From the NCBI GenBank assembly GCA_938014865.1, contig CALLQJ010000378.1, positions 1 through 13,532 on the forward strand: DNA of 13,532 bases, read 5' to 3'. Shown one piece after another: positions 4,901 to 12,943 of this stretch; the stretch's first letter is position 1, and every line of letters begins with the position of its first letter. Source of the DNA: an uncultured Fastidiosipila sp. GTDB lineage: Bacteria > Bacillota > Clostridia > Saccharofermentanales > Fastidiosipilaceae. Position numbers and translations under genes: made by a program. Under the pieces are notes generated by a model. The model was given only the letters and a program-made list of their open reading frames with translations. It searched no databases and was not told where the DNA came from.

Positions 4901-7900
4901 TCAGCTGCAGCCTGTCGTGGTGCCGCAGTCCAGGCAGACCTTGCAGGTGCCGTTCTGGACCATACGCGTACTCGAGCAGGTCGGGCAGGTCGAGCCGTCA
5001 TAAAGACGTTCGCCGTGCAGCGCCGCTTCCCGGGCCGATTCGTGAATGAAGCTTTGCGTGAAAGGATCGAAGGGCTGGTAGTTGTCCCCTTCATCTTCCC
5101 TGAGCTTCTGCTCTTTTTCTTCAATCAGACGGTCGAGGACTTCGGCATTTTCCCGTTCTTCTTCGTCCACATCCTGATGCTCCACGGCATCGGCGATGTA
5201 GGCGGCAGGTTTCACCTGGACCCTGGAATAGTCGCCTAACTCAATGTCGATGATCTTGGAAATCAAATCGGAGATCGAGTGCACGTATTTGATATTCGGG
5301 TGACGCTGTACAAAGCCGTACGGCTCATATTTCTGGCCGCGCAGCATTTTGGAAATCGTCGCTGCCGGAATATGGTACTGCAGCATAACGGAAATCGTCT
5401 TGGACAAGGAGTTCAGGAGGCCCATAATCGTTGTGCCTTCCCGGTCCGTCGTAATGTAGATTTCAGAAATGCGCCCTTCTTCGTCACGGTTCACCGTGGT
5501 GTAAATCTTGATGTCGTCAATCTTCGCGGGATGGGTTCTGCCGGAGCGGATGCCGACCAGCTTCGTCCTCGTGGAAGGCTGCTTTTCCTTGATCTCCAGA
5601 GACTGCTTCGCTTCTTTGGCATAGTCCAGAAGATCATGATAGCTGAGATTCTCCAGTTCTTCTTCCGAGGAGCCCATCGAAAAGGTGTTGTTCAGCGGCT
5701 GGGCATTCTTGGAGCCGTCACGATAAAGCGTGATGCCCTTGACGCCCGTCTTCCAGGCCAGCAGATGTACATTTTTAAAGTCTTCCACCGTCGCAGAGTT
5801 CGGCAGGTTCACGGTTTTGGAAATTGCCCCGCTCACCAAAGGCGTAATCCCCGCCACCATCAGCACGTGCCCGCTCGGCGCAATATAACGCTCGCCGCTG
5901 CCGCAGACATTGGCGGTATCAAAGATAGACAGATCTTCCTCCCGGAAGCCGGGCGCGCCTTCGAGCTTGCCGTCGGCGACCATGCCGTTTTCATCTTTAT
6001 GGTCGATATAGTCGACAATGCCTTCCGCCGTTTTCTCATCGTAGCCGAGATTTTTCAGAGCCTGCTTGATCACGGGATTGGCGATGATCATGAAGCCGCC
6101 GCCGACCAGTTTTTTATAGCTGATGTGTGAGAAGAAGGGCTCGATGCCGGTTGAGGCACAGTCCATGGCAAAGGCAATGGTCCCCGTCGGCGCCATCACA
6201 CTGACCTGTGCATTGCGGTAGCCGAATTTCTCACCCAGGCACAAAGCTTCTTCCCAGGATTTTTTCAGCTGCAGCGACAAGTCTTCATGGCCCATATTTT
6301 TCAGAAGCTCATGATTGACCATAAGCGGCTCGTAATTAAGGCCTTCGAGCTTATCCTTCCGGGCCCCGGCGACCCGCGCATGATTGCGGATGACCCGGAG
6401 CATATAAGGCTTATTAATATCATATTTCGCAAAGGGACCGACCTTTTTGGCCATCAGCGCGGAAACCGCATAGCTCTGGCCGGTCAGGACACCCGCAAGG
6501 GCCGCCGCATAGGTTCTGGCTTCCGTGGAATCATAAGGCAGCCCGGAGACCATCAGCAGCGAAGCCAAGTTGGCAAAACCCAGGCCCGTCGTTCTGAATA
6601 AATGGGTTCTGCGTGCGATATCTTCGGTCGGGAACTGGCCCCAGACGATGGAGGCTTCCAGTACGAGCTGCGCCAGACCGACGGCATGCACAAATTCCGG
6701 CAGATTGAAACGCTGCTTTTCCTGATCATAGAATGCATAGAGATTCAATGATGCCAGATTGCAGCTGGTATCATCCAGAAAAGCGTACTCGCCGCAGGGG
6801 TTGGTGGAATTGAGTTTATTATGACGTGCTCCCACATCGCCGTCTTCACCGGCCGGGCAGGTATGCCAGGCATTAAAGGTGTCGGAGAACTGCGGGGCCG
6901 GGTCGGCGCAGCGCCAGGCCGCTTCATTGATTTCATTCCAGAGTTTTTTGACCGGAATATTGCGGTTAACAGAAGGATCTACTCTCCCCTTCAGCTCCAG
7001 CGTTGCTTCCGGATGACGGTCGAGATCGTCCACCATCTGCATGAAGGCATCGGAAATCCGCAGCGAGTTGTTGGAGTTCTGGCCCGAGACCGTATTGTAA
7101 GCCTCGCCGTCAATATCGCCGTCATAGCCCATTTTCATTAAGGCCAGGGCCTTGTCTTCTTCCCTGGATTTCCACATGACAAAATCTTCAATGTCCGGAT
7201 GATCGATATCCAGGCAGACCATTTTAGCCGCACGCCGTGTGGTGCCGCCGGATTTAATCGCCCCCGCATTGCGGTCAAGGCCGCGCAGGAAACTCATCAG
7301 GCCGGAAGATACACCGCCGCCGGAGAGTTTTTCGCCGCGTCCGCGGATGGCCGAAAAGTTAGAACCGGTCCCCGAACCGCCTTTAAATAATTTGGTTTCG
7401 GTCACATAGGTTTCGGAAATGGAATGATCGCCGAGAAGCTTATCTTCCACCGATAAAATGAAGCAGGCAGAGGCCTGTGTTCTCGTATAATCGTCTTCCG
7501 AGATTTTTACCTTGCCTTCTTTTTCATCGTAATAATATAAGTCACTCTTGCCGCCGGTGATGCCGTAAGCGCGTTTAAGACCGGTATTAAACCACTGCGG
7601 AGAATTGGGCGCGAAACGCTGGCTCAAAATCATATACGCCAGTTCGTCGTATAAAATTTCGCCTTCTTCTTCCGTAATCATGCCCTCTTCGCGCAGAGCC
7701 GCGACCCAGAAATCCACCATGCGATGGACGAGCTGGCGCAGGGAGGTTTCATGCCCGCTTTCGGGCACCCCCGCCTTGCGGAAATATTTGGACACAATAA
7801 TATCGACCGCATTCTGCGAATAAAAGTCCGGGAATTCCACATCTTTCATCTCGGTCAGGACTTTGCCCGTCTTCCGGTCTTTCAGACAGACGGTCCGCTT

Positions 7901-7996
7901 CTCCCAGCGAAAAAGGTCATAGACGCAGAGCGCCTTGTCTTTTTCCAGGTCCTTCGTAAACACTCTTTTGATCAGATCACCGACGTTTTTTGCCAT
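4901..7996 (-). CDS. nrdJ: Adenosylcobalamin-dependent (class II) ribonucleotide reductase
   Basis: This 1031-residue enzyme reduces ribonucleotides to deoxyribonucleotides using vitamin B12 coenzyme to make the thiyl radical, so it works with or without oxygen. The catalytic loop is NSTNPCGE with the thiyl cysteine at 401. The redox pair is Cys178 (QASACFIL) and Cys412 (DDTSCNLASLNL), spaced as in Thermotoga NrdJ. APTGTIAFAMDCASTGIEPFFS is the phosphate-binding region. Near residue 825 a TSCPD-like domain begins (IYTTVNRDEEGRISEIYI). The C-terminus carries six cysteines (1004, 1007, 1018, 1021, 1024, 1030) in CPTC, CKVCLDCG and GCS, as the zinc ribbon and redox tail that regenerate the active site. 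It is longer than the Thermotoga enzyme (about 830 residues) but fits the long Firmicutes/actinobacterial form. No N-terminal ATP-cone was recognised. The start at 7996 follows a GGAAGAGAG-like site. It is monocistronic, with its own promoter and terminator. Confidence 0.96.
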   Translation of the reverse strand: MAKNVGDLIKRVFTKDLEKDKALCVYDLFRWEKRTVCLKDRKTGKVLTEMKDVEFPDFYSQNAVDIIVSKYFRKAGVPESGHETSLRQLVHRMVDFWVAALREEGMITEEEGEILYDELAYMILSQRFAPNSPQWFNTGLKRAYGITGGKSDLYYYDEKEGKVKISEDDYTRTQASACFILSVEDKLLGDHSISETYVTETKLFKGGSGTGSNFSAIRGRGEKLSGGGVSSGLMSFLRGLDRNAGAIKSGGTTRRAAKMVCLDIDHPDIEDFVMWKSREEDKALALMKMGYDGDIDGEAYNTVSGQNSNNSLRISDAFMQMVDDLDRHPEATLELKGRVDPSVNRNIPVKKLWNEINEAAWRCADPAPQFSDTFNAWHTCPAGEDGDVGARHNKLNSTNPCGEYAFLDDTSCNLASLNLYAFYDQEKQRFNLPEFVHAVGLAQLVLEASIVWGQFPTEDIARRTHLFRTTGLGFANLASLLMVSGLPYDSTEARTYAAALAGVLTGQSYAVSALMAKKVGPFAKYDINKPYMLRVIRNHARVAGARKDKLEGLNYEPLMVNHELLKNMGHEDLSLQLKKSWEEALCLGEKFGYRNAQVSVMAPTGTIAFAMDCASTGIEPFFSHISYKKLVGGGFMIIANPVIKQALKNLGYDEKTAEGIVDYIDHKDENGMVADGKLEGAPGFREEDLSIFDTANVCGSGERYIAPSGHVLMVAGITPLVSGAISKTVNLPNSATVEDFKNVHLLAWKTGVKGITLYRDGSKNAQPLNNTFSMGSSEEELENLSYHDLLDYAKEAKQSLEIKEKQPSTRTKLVGIRSGRTHPAKIDDIKIYTTVNRDEEGRISEIYITTDREGTTIMGLLNSLSKTISVMLQYHIPAATISKMLRGQKYEPYGFVQRHPNIKYVHSISDLISKIIDIELGDYSRVQVKPAAYIADAVEHQDVDEEERENAEVLDRLIEEKEQKLREDEGDNYQPFDPFTQSFIHESAREAALHGERLYDGSTCPTCSSTRMVQNGTCKVCLDCGTTTGCS

Positions 7997-8062
7997 AATT
8001 ACAACTCTCTTCCGTGAATTTAAAAGACGACCTTGCGGCCGCTTTATTTTTGACGCTTATCC

Positions 8063-8092
8063 ATTCTACACTACATCTTGTAGTATTTCCAA
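8063..8092 (-). promoter_or_regulatory. Predicted nrdJ promoter
   Basis: On the minus strand TTGGAA (8092-8087) is separated by 18 bases from TAGAAT (8068-8063), giving a transcription start near 8056 and a leader of about 60 bases. This is too short for a cobalamin riboswitch. The first NrdR-like box fills the spacer. Confidence 0.6.
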
Positions 8093-8117
8093 GTCACTTA
8101 CCACTACATATTGATTT
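8070..8117. promoter_or_regulatory. Pair of NrdR boxes at the nrdJ promoter
   Basis: Box 1 is ACTACATCTTGTAGT (8070-8084), a perfect six-base inverted repeat around three bases. Box 2 is ACTACATATTGATTT (8103-8117), which keeps ACTACAT.TTG but has a degraded right arm. The two start 33 bases apart, about three helical turns, which is the known arrangement for the NrdR repressor of ribonucleotide reductase genes (box type acaCwAtATaTwGtgt). Box 1 overlaps the core promoter, and box 2 covers the region just upstream of the -35, as expected for repression. The nrdR gene is not in the window. Confidence 0.78.
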
Positions 8118-8273
8118 CATTTTATCTGTTTTTTGTAATAATTATTATATTACGCCGTTTTTCAGCCTTTCGGATAAAAAAGCCCTCCCCCTTTGCGGCA
8201 TTCTGCTTGAAAGTTTTTCTTGCTTTCTTTCAGACCGTTCCCCGCTCCGCCTCCCGCCCGAAGCGGACGGCCG

Positions 8274-8301
8274 AAAAAATCCGGAGCCTTCAGGGCTCCG
8301 G
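8274..8301 (-). terminator. Rho-independent terminator of the recJ-rel unit
   Basis: A perfect eight-pair stem, CCGGAGCC (8301-8294 on the minus strand) with GGCTCCGG (8288-8281), encloses a five-base loop. One A and then six T residues (8279-8274) follow. It lies 31 bases after the rel stop codon. Confidence 0.92.
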
Positions 8302-8332
8302 TTAAAAGGCTGTAATATTTTCCCAAAACGCG

Positions 8333-10807
8333 TCAGACGCCGCCGCGCCTGACATCGGAAACATCTTTAATCGCTTTGATCCGGCCCATTACCCGGTCAA
8401 ATTGATTCTGGGAATGGACTTCTATCGTCATCTGCAGCGTGGCCGTCACATCTTTTACGGCGTTGATCTGCCCGGAAATAATCGAGACACGCTCTTCGGC
8501 GATGGCATTCGAAATATCCCCCAAAAGATGATTGCGGTCACGGGCGGTAATAATGATCGGCACCCAGTAGATGCCCTCGCTGCCGTCATCATCCCAGTGG
8601 ACATCGATGAGGCGGGAGGCATTATCACTGTCATCTTCGGAATCGAGCGAGGCATAAAGGATATGGCGGATATTCGGACAATCCCGGCGGTGAACCGTCA
8701 CGCCCCTTCCCCGCGTAACAAAACCGATGATGGGATCGCCCGGCACGGGATTGCAGCAGCGGGCCAGGGACAAGAGGCAGTTGTCAACGCCTTCTACGAT
8801 GATCCCGAACTCATTTTGCGCCCGCTTCGTCGCTGCGGTGGCCGGTTTGTCGATGCCTTTCTCGGCATTTTTTCTTGCTTCTGCCAGTACAGGATTGACC
8901 GGATTATACAAAACCTGGCCGTTATCGCCGATGCGGTAGCCCAGACGGGTTCTTTCTTCTTCACTTAGAGTCTTTATGTATTCGTCGCGCAGCTTGGGGA
9001 CGATTTTCGCTGCCGTAATGCCGGAAGATCCGTGTCCGATCACGGCAAAAAGGTCATCGGCCGTCTTCAGCGAATAGCGTTTTAAAATCGGCTGCAGGAA
9101 TTCCGGACGCAGAAGCTGCAGCGACACGAAACCGTCTTTGCGGATTTCCCGCTCCACCAGATCTCGTCCTCTGCTGATGGCCTCGCCTTTCATCTGTTTT
9201 TTGAACCAGTGATTAATCTTGTTTTTTGCCGTTGAACTCTTGACCAGATTCAGCCAGTCCCGGCTGGGACCGTGGACCTTCTCAGAGGTCAGGATCTCAA
9301 CGATATCACCGTTTTGCAGCTCATAGGAAAGCGGCACAATGCGGCCGTTCACCTTCGCCCCGAACATGTGATTGCCGACGGCCGAGTGGATGGCATAGGC
9401 CATGTCGATCGGCACGGCGCCGGCCGGCAGCGAGACAACATCCCCTTTCGGGGTAAAGACAAAGACCTCGTCGTCAATCAGCCCGTTGCGCAGCGACTCC
9501 ATGAATTCGCCGGAATTATGCATGTCCTTCTGCCAGTCCAGCAGCTGGCGCAGCCATTTCATCCGGGCCTCGGTATCTTCCTTCCGGCGCTTGGAAATCT
9601 TCTTGCCGGCCTGGTCGGCCTTGTAGCGCCAGTGCGCCGCAACACCGAATTCCGCTACCCGGTGCATGTCCTTGGTCCGGATCTGCACTTCAAAGGGAAA
9701 GCCCTTCGGCCCGATTACGGTGGTGTGCAGAGACTGATAGCCGTTGGACTTCGGCATGGCAATATAATCTTTAAAACGCCCCGGCATCGGCCGGTACATG
9801 TCGTGCACAATGCCTAAAACCGCATAGCAGTCGGTCACCGTATCGACAATGACCCGGCAGGCAAAGAGATCATAAATCTCATTGAGCTTGCGGTCTTTTG
9901 ACTTCATCTTGCGGTATATACTGTAAAAATGCTTGGGGCGGCCTTCGATTTCGGCATGAATCCCGATGCGCTCAATCGCCTCGCCCAGACGGAGCATGAC
10001 TTCTTCTAAATACTGCTCGCGTTCGCTGCGCCGCTGAGAGATGGCGCCGACGAGCTCATAAAAGGCTTTGCTGTCCAGATAGCGCAGGCAGAGATCTTCC
10101 AGCTCCCACTTCCAGCGGTAGACGCCCAGGCGCCCGGCCAGAGGCGCATAAATATCCAGCGTCTCACGGGAAATGCGCTCCTGCTTGGCCGCAGGCAGGT
10201 GCCCCAGTGTCCGCATATTATGCAGACGGTCCGCCAGTTTGATTAAGACCACCCGGATATCTTTCGCCATCGCCAAAAACATCTTGCGGAAATTTTCGGC
10301 CTGCAGCTCTTCTTTCGAGGTATAAGTCATTTTCTCGAGTTTGGTTACACCGTCTACGAGCATGACAATATCGTCCCCGTAAAGTTCCGAGATATCCTGC
10401 AAGGTTACGCCGGTATCTTCCACGGTATCGTGGAGCATCGCGGCAACAAGGGTATCCTCATCCACTTCCAGGTCGCATAAAATAATCGCCACCGTAAGCG
10501 GGTGGATGATGTAAGGTTCACCCGTGGAACGTTTTTGCGAAATATGCGCCCTGAAGGCAAATTCGATCGCCGAGATCAGGCGTGAATAATCATAGTCATG
10601 CGGATCCGGAATATAAGAGGCAAAGGCCTGCATCAAGGTACGGGCCAGGTCCAGGACCTCCTGAAGCTCATCGGTATTGATCTCTTCATAAGGTGTCGCC
10701 GGATCGAGGCCCTGCTCGATAATCGGAAAACGGGGCCAATCGTCCGGGAACGGCAGATTACCGTTTTTTAATTTATCTTCAATTTCTTCATCATGATGTG
10801 TCTTCAT
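8333..10807 (-). CDS. rel: Bifunctional (p)ppGpp synthetase/hydrolase (long RelA/SpoT homologue)
   Basis: This 824-residue protein makes and degrades the alarmone (p)ppGpp during the stringent response and associates with ribosomes. The hydrolase domain is intact: H102 (GEPYIIHP), H126-D127 (HDTVEDT), and D193 and N197 (LADRLHNMRT). The synthetase domain is also intact: R290 (GRPKHFYSIY), D313, the RFKD motif at 344-347 that marks bifunctional enzymes rather than EFDD of monofunctional RelA, Y357 and H361 (YQSLHT), and E373. A TGS domain (about 446-508), a helical region, the conserved-cysteine domain (CCNPVPGD at 684-691, C710) and a C-terminal ACT domain (about 747-824) follow. Catalytic residues sit 49 positions later than in the well-known streptococcal Rel, revealing an acidic N-terminal extension. 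The start overlaps the recJ TGA as ATGA, with an AAGGGGGG ribosome binding site. The next ATG (codon 59) has no such site, so the long form is preferred. Confidence 0.96.
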   Translation of the reverse strand: MKTHHDEEIEDKLKNGNLPFPDDWPRFPIIEQGLDPATPYEEINTDELQEVLDLARTLMQAFASYIPDPHDYDYSRLISAIEFAFRAHISQKRSTGEPYIIHPLTVAIILCDLEVDEDTLVAAMLHDTVEDTGVTLQDISELYGDDIVMLVDGVTKLEKMTYTSKEELQAENFRKMFLAMAKDIRVVLIKLADRLHNMRTLGHLPAAKQERISRETLDIYAPLAGRLGVYRWKWELEDLCLRYLDSKAFYELVGAISQRRSEREQYLEEVMLRLGEAIERIGIHAEIEGRPKHFYSIYRKMKSKDRKLNEIYDLFACRVIVDTVTDCYAVLGIVHDMYRPMPGRFKDYIAMPKSNGYQSLHTTVIGPKGFPFEVQIRTKDMHRVAEFGVAAHWRYKADQAGKKISKRRKEDTEARMKWLRQLLDWQKDMHNSGEFMESLRNGLIDDEVFVFTPKGDVVSLPAGAVPIDMAYAIHSAVGNHMFGAKVNGRIVPLSYELQNGDIVEILTSEKVHGPSRDWLNLVKSSTAKNKINHWFKKQMKGEAISRGRDLVEREIRKDGFVSLQLLRPEFLQPILKRYSLKTADDLFAVIGHGSSGITAAKIVPKLRDEYIKTLSEEERTRLGYRIGDNGQVLYNPVNPVLAEARKNAEKGIDKPATAATKRAQNEFGIIVEGVDNCLLSLARCCNPVPGDPIIGFVTRGRGVTVHRRDCPNIRHILYASLDSEDDSDNASRLIDVHWDDDGSEGIYWVPIIITARDRNHLLGDISNAIAEERVSIISGQINAVKDVTATLQMTIEVHSQNQFDRVMGRIKAIKDVSDVRRGGV

Positions 10808-12873
10808 GCTTCAAGCCCCCCTTCCTCTTCTAATTTCCGCCAGGCCGCGGTATCACTGAGCGTCACGCGCTCTTTCGGCTCGGGGAAAGCGAGTATTTTT
10901 GTTTCGGCACTTAATGCGGCAAGTTCTCGGATCAGACCTGCCTCCAGAAATATCTTGTGCATAGATTTTACTTGTTTCAGCGAATAGGTGCAATTATTAT
11001 CGGCCGGCATGAGATAAGGAATGCGCCTCAGGGACAAAATCAGGAAAGGCTCATCGGCCAAGTCCTCGAGCGTTTTCCAGTAACGCACGATGTCCGAGGG
11101 CTTAAGCGCTGCCGGCTCCGGTTTTTTCCGGACCGTTTTTAGTGACGGTACCGCCAGTGCTTCTTCACCGGGCAGAAGAATATCCTCCGCATGGACCTGC
11201 AGCTGTGTTTTGCCGTTCCATTCATTAAGTTCCAGGCGGCCGGCGATTGTCACCAGATCTCCGCGGTTCAGCCACTTGGCCCGGTCCGCCATGCCGAAGG
11301 CAATCACCTCTACGGGGCCTTCCGGTCCCCTGACTTTGAGCCGCAGATGCGTATTATCTCGTCCGATGATGCGGATTTCCAGAATTTCCGTACGGACAAA
11401 GAGGCATAAAGGCTCTTCATTGCCTTTGCCGAAAGGTTCGAGCGCCTGTAATTTGTCATACTCTTCCCGGCGCAGGATATCCGGGGTGCACATGGCATCA
11501 TAAAAAAGCAGATAATCCACATCCGCCGGCACGGCGGTATCCTGCAGCAGGAATTTCTGTTCCGCCGCCGCGGTCTGCAGACGTTGAAATACTTCCGCTT
11601 TTTCCGCTTCGGCGAAGGTGACGCCGCAGGCTGCCTTATGGCCGCCGTAAGTATATAAAAGATCTTTTGCCCGCTCCAGACAGGCCAAAAGGTCAAAACT
11701 GCCCTCGCTGCGTCCTGAACCTTTGAGCAAAACCCGCCCCTCGTCATCGCGTTCATCCTGTGCTTTGCTGAAGACAATGGCCGGCTTGTGATAGCGTTCC
11801 CGGATTCGGGACGCCGCAATCCCCAGAACACCGGGATGAAAATCATCGCCGGACAAAAGCAATAAGGGGTAGGCCAAAAGTTCGGGCTTTTGCTGAATAG
11901 ACGCTTCGAGGCTCTCGACGACGGCCGCCTCCTCGCTGCGGCGCCGGTCGTTCAGGCGATTAAGCTTTTCGCTCAAGCTTCGGATTTCCGCGGGGTCTTC
12001 GGACTGCAGAATGTCAAAAGCGGGCGTCGCTTCCCCCATTCTTCCCGCCGCATTCAGCTTGGGACAGACTGAAAACGCCAGATCTTTCACCGTGATATCC
12101 TGAAGATTTTTTTGATTCTCTTTTATAAGGAAAGAAATGCCGGGCAGAGCATCCTCTTTTAAGGCCTCAAGTCCCCGCAGCACGATGCGCCGGTTTTCTT
12201 CTTTCAGGGGCATCACATCCGCGACGGTCCCTAACATCGCCAGCGCCGGCAGCGCCGGATCTTCTTCGTCCGTAATCTTGAGATAGCGGTCCAGCGCTTC
12301 GGTCAGTTTATAGGCAACGCCGGCCCCTGCCAGTTCCGCAAAGGGAAAGGCACTGTCTTCCCGCTTCGGGTCGATGACCGCTGAAGCTTCCGGCAAGTCC
12401 TCTCCGGGCTCATGATGATCTGTAATGATGCAGTCAATCCCCGCCTCCCGGAGCTGCTGCACTTCTTCAAGCGAGCGGATGCCGCAGTCTACTGTCAGCA
12501 GAAGATCAGCATCCGAGGCAATCGCCTCTTCAATGCCGCTTTCCCCCAGGCCGTAGCCGTCATCCAGACGATTCGGGATAAAGCTTATGACCCTTGCCCC
12601 GCGGGCCTTAAAATAACGCGCAAGCACGGCCGTGCTCGTCAGGCCGTCCACATCATAATCACCGTGGATGAAGATTTTTTCTTCGGCATCAAAGGCTTGT
12701 TTCAGGCGGGCACAGGCTGCTTCCATATCGGGCAGCAGAAAAGGATCCGCCTTTTCGGGCAGCCTTGTATCGAGCCCACGCTCGTCCCTTAAAAAATCGG
12801 CCAGATCGCTGCTGATCGGGCCGTTTTTTGCGCCGGCAGATCCGGCCAGCCATAGTCTGTGATAACAGTTCAT
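10804..12873 (-). CDS. recJ: Single-stranded-DNA-specific 5'-3' exonuclease RecJ
   Basis: This 689-residue DHH-family nuclease degrades single-stranded DNA 5' to 3' in recombination, mismatch repair and base-excision repair. Metal-binding motifs are all visible: DYDVDG (72-77), TVDCGI (127-132), TDHHEP (151-156), LGTVADV (215-221, Asp219). The DHHA1 domain holds FHPGVLGIAASRI (345-357) and GGHKAACGVTF (410-420). An OB-like domain follows (around 545-625, including VTIAGRLELNEWNGKTQLQVHAEDI) with a C-terminal Firmicutes-type extension. It is longer than the E. coli enzyme (577) and shorter than Bacillus subtilis YrvE (about 786). The start at 12873 has AGGAAG eight bases upstream. It is the promoter-proximal gene of a two-gene unit with rel; the stop codon overlaps the rel start, implying translational coupling. 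Confidence 0.95.
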   Translation of the reverse strand: MNCYHRLWLAGSAGAKNGPISSDLADFLRDERGLDTRLPEKADPFLLPDMEAACARLKQAFDAEEKIFIHGDYDVDGLTSTAVLARYFKARGARVISFIPNRLDDGYGLGESGIEEAIASDADLLLTVDCGIRSLEEVQQLREAGIDCIITDHHEPGEDLPEASAVIDPKREDSAFPFAELAGAGVAYKLTEALDRYLKITDEEDPALPALAMLGTVADVMPLKEENRRIVLRGLEALKEDALPGISFLIKENQKNLQDITVKDLAFSVCPKLNAAGRMGEATPAFDILQSEDPAEIRSLSEKLNRLNDRRRSEEAAVVESLEASIQQKPELLAYPLLLLSGDDFHPGVLGIAASRIRERYHKPAIVFSKAQDERDDEGRVLLKGSGRSEGSFDLLACLERAKDLLYTYGGHKAACGVTFAEAEKAEVFQRLQTAAAEQKFLLQDTAVPADVDYLLFYDAMCTPDILRREEYDKLQALEPFGKGNEEPLCLFVRTEILEIRIIGRDNTHLRLKVRGPEGPVEVIAFGMADRAKWLNRGDLVTIAGRLELNEWNGKTQLQVHAEDILLPGEEALAVPSLKTVRKKPEPAALKPSDIVRYWKTLEDLADEPFLILSLRRIPYLMPADNNCTYSLKQVKSMHKIFLEAGLIRELAALSAETKILAFPEPKERVTLSDTAAWRKLEEEGGLEA

Positions 12874-12914
12874 GATGCCTTCTTCCTGTCTTTCCCGATA
12901 ATCTTCTCTTCTCT

Positions 12915-12942
12915 ATTATAAGCCTATTAATATAAGCCTGAA
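12915..12942 (-). promoter_or_regulatory. Predicted recJ-rel promoter
   Basis: A perfect -10 TATAAT (12920-12915, minus strand) is preceded, with a 16-base spacer, by a weak -35 TTCAGG (12942-12937). The -35 falls immediately after the malQ stop codon (12944-12946). I see no terminator between malQ and recJ, so read-through from malQ may also contribute. Confidence 0.6.
12917..12939. repeat. 9-bp direct repeat in the recJ promoter
   Basis: TATAAGCCT occurs at 12917-12925 and again at 12931-12939, a 14-base period, so the -10 region and the spacer carry the same nine bases. It may be a local duplication or a paired protein-binding site. Confidence 0.6.
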
Positions 12943-12943
12943 T

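Larger units (their letters stand above)
8000..8332. other. Gene-free region between nrdJ and rel
   Basis: This region contains the rel terminator (8274-8301), a stretch of about 150 bases in which I see no convincing element, the nrdJ promoter with NrdR boxes, and the short nrdJ leader. Plus-strand open frames here cross the terminator and lack a ribosome binding site. No RNA gene was recognised. Confidence 0.7.

Noticed and set aside
5279..6130. Plus-strand open frame of 283 residues
   Set aside because: It lies wholly inside nrdJ, is rich in Arg and His as expected for an antisense shadow of a GC-rich gene, and shows no recognisable domain.
7997..8062. Possible cobalamin riboswitch in front of the B12-dependent reductase
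   Set aside because: The predicted leader is only about 60 bases and no B12-box-like sequence was seen; a cobalamin riboswitch needs roughly 200 bases.
8014..8352. Plus-strand open frame of 112 residues with a hydrophobic start between nrdJ and rel
   Set aside because: It starts with GTG without a ribosome binding site, runs through the nrdJ promoter and the rel terminator and overlaps the end of rel; no family features.
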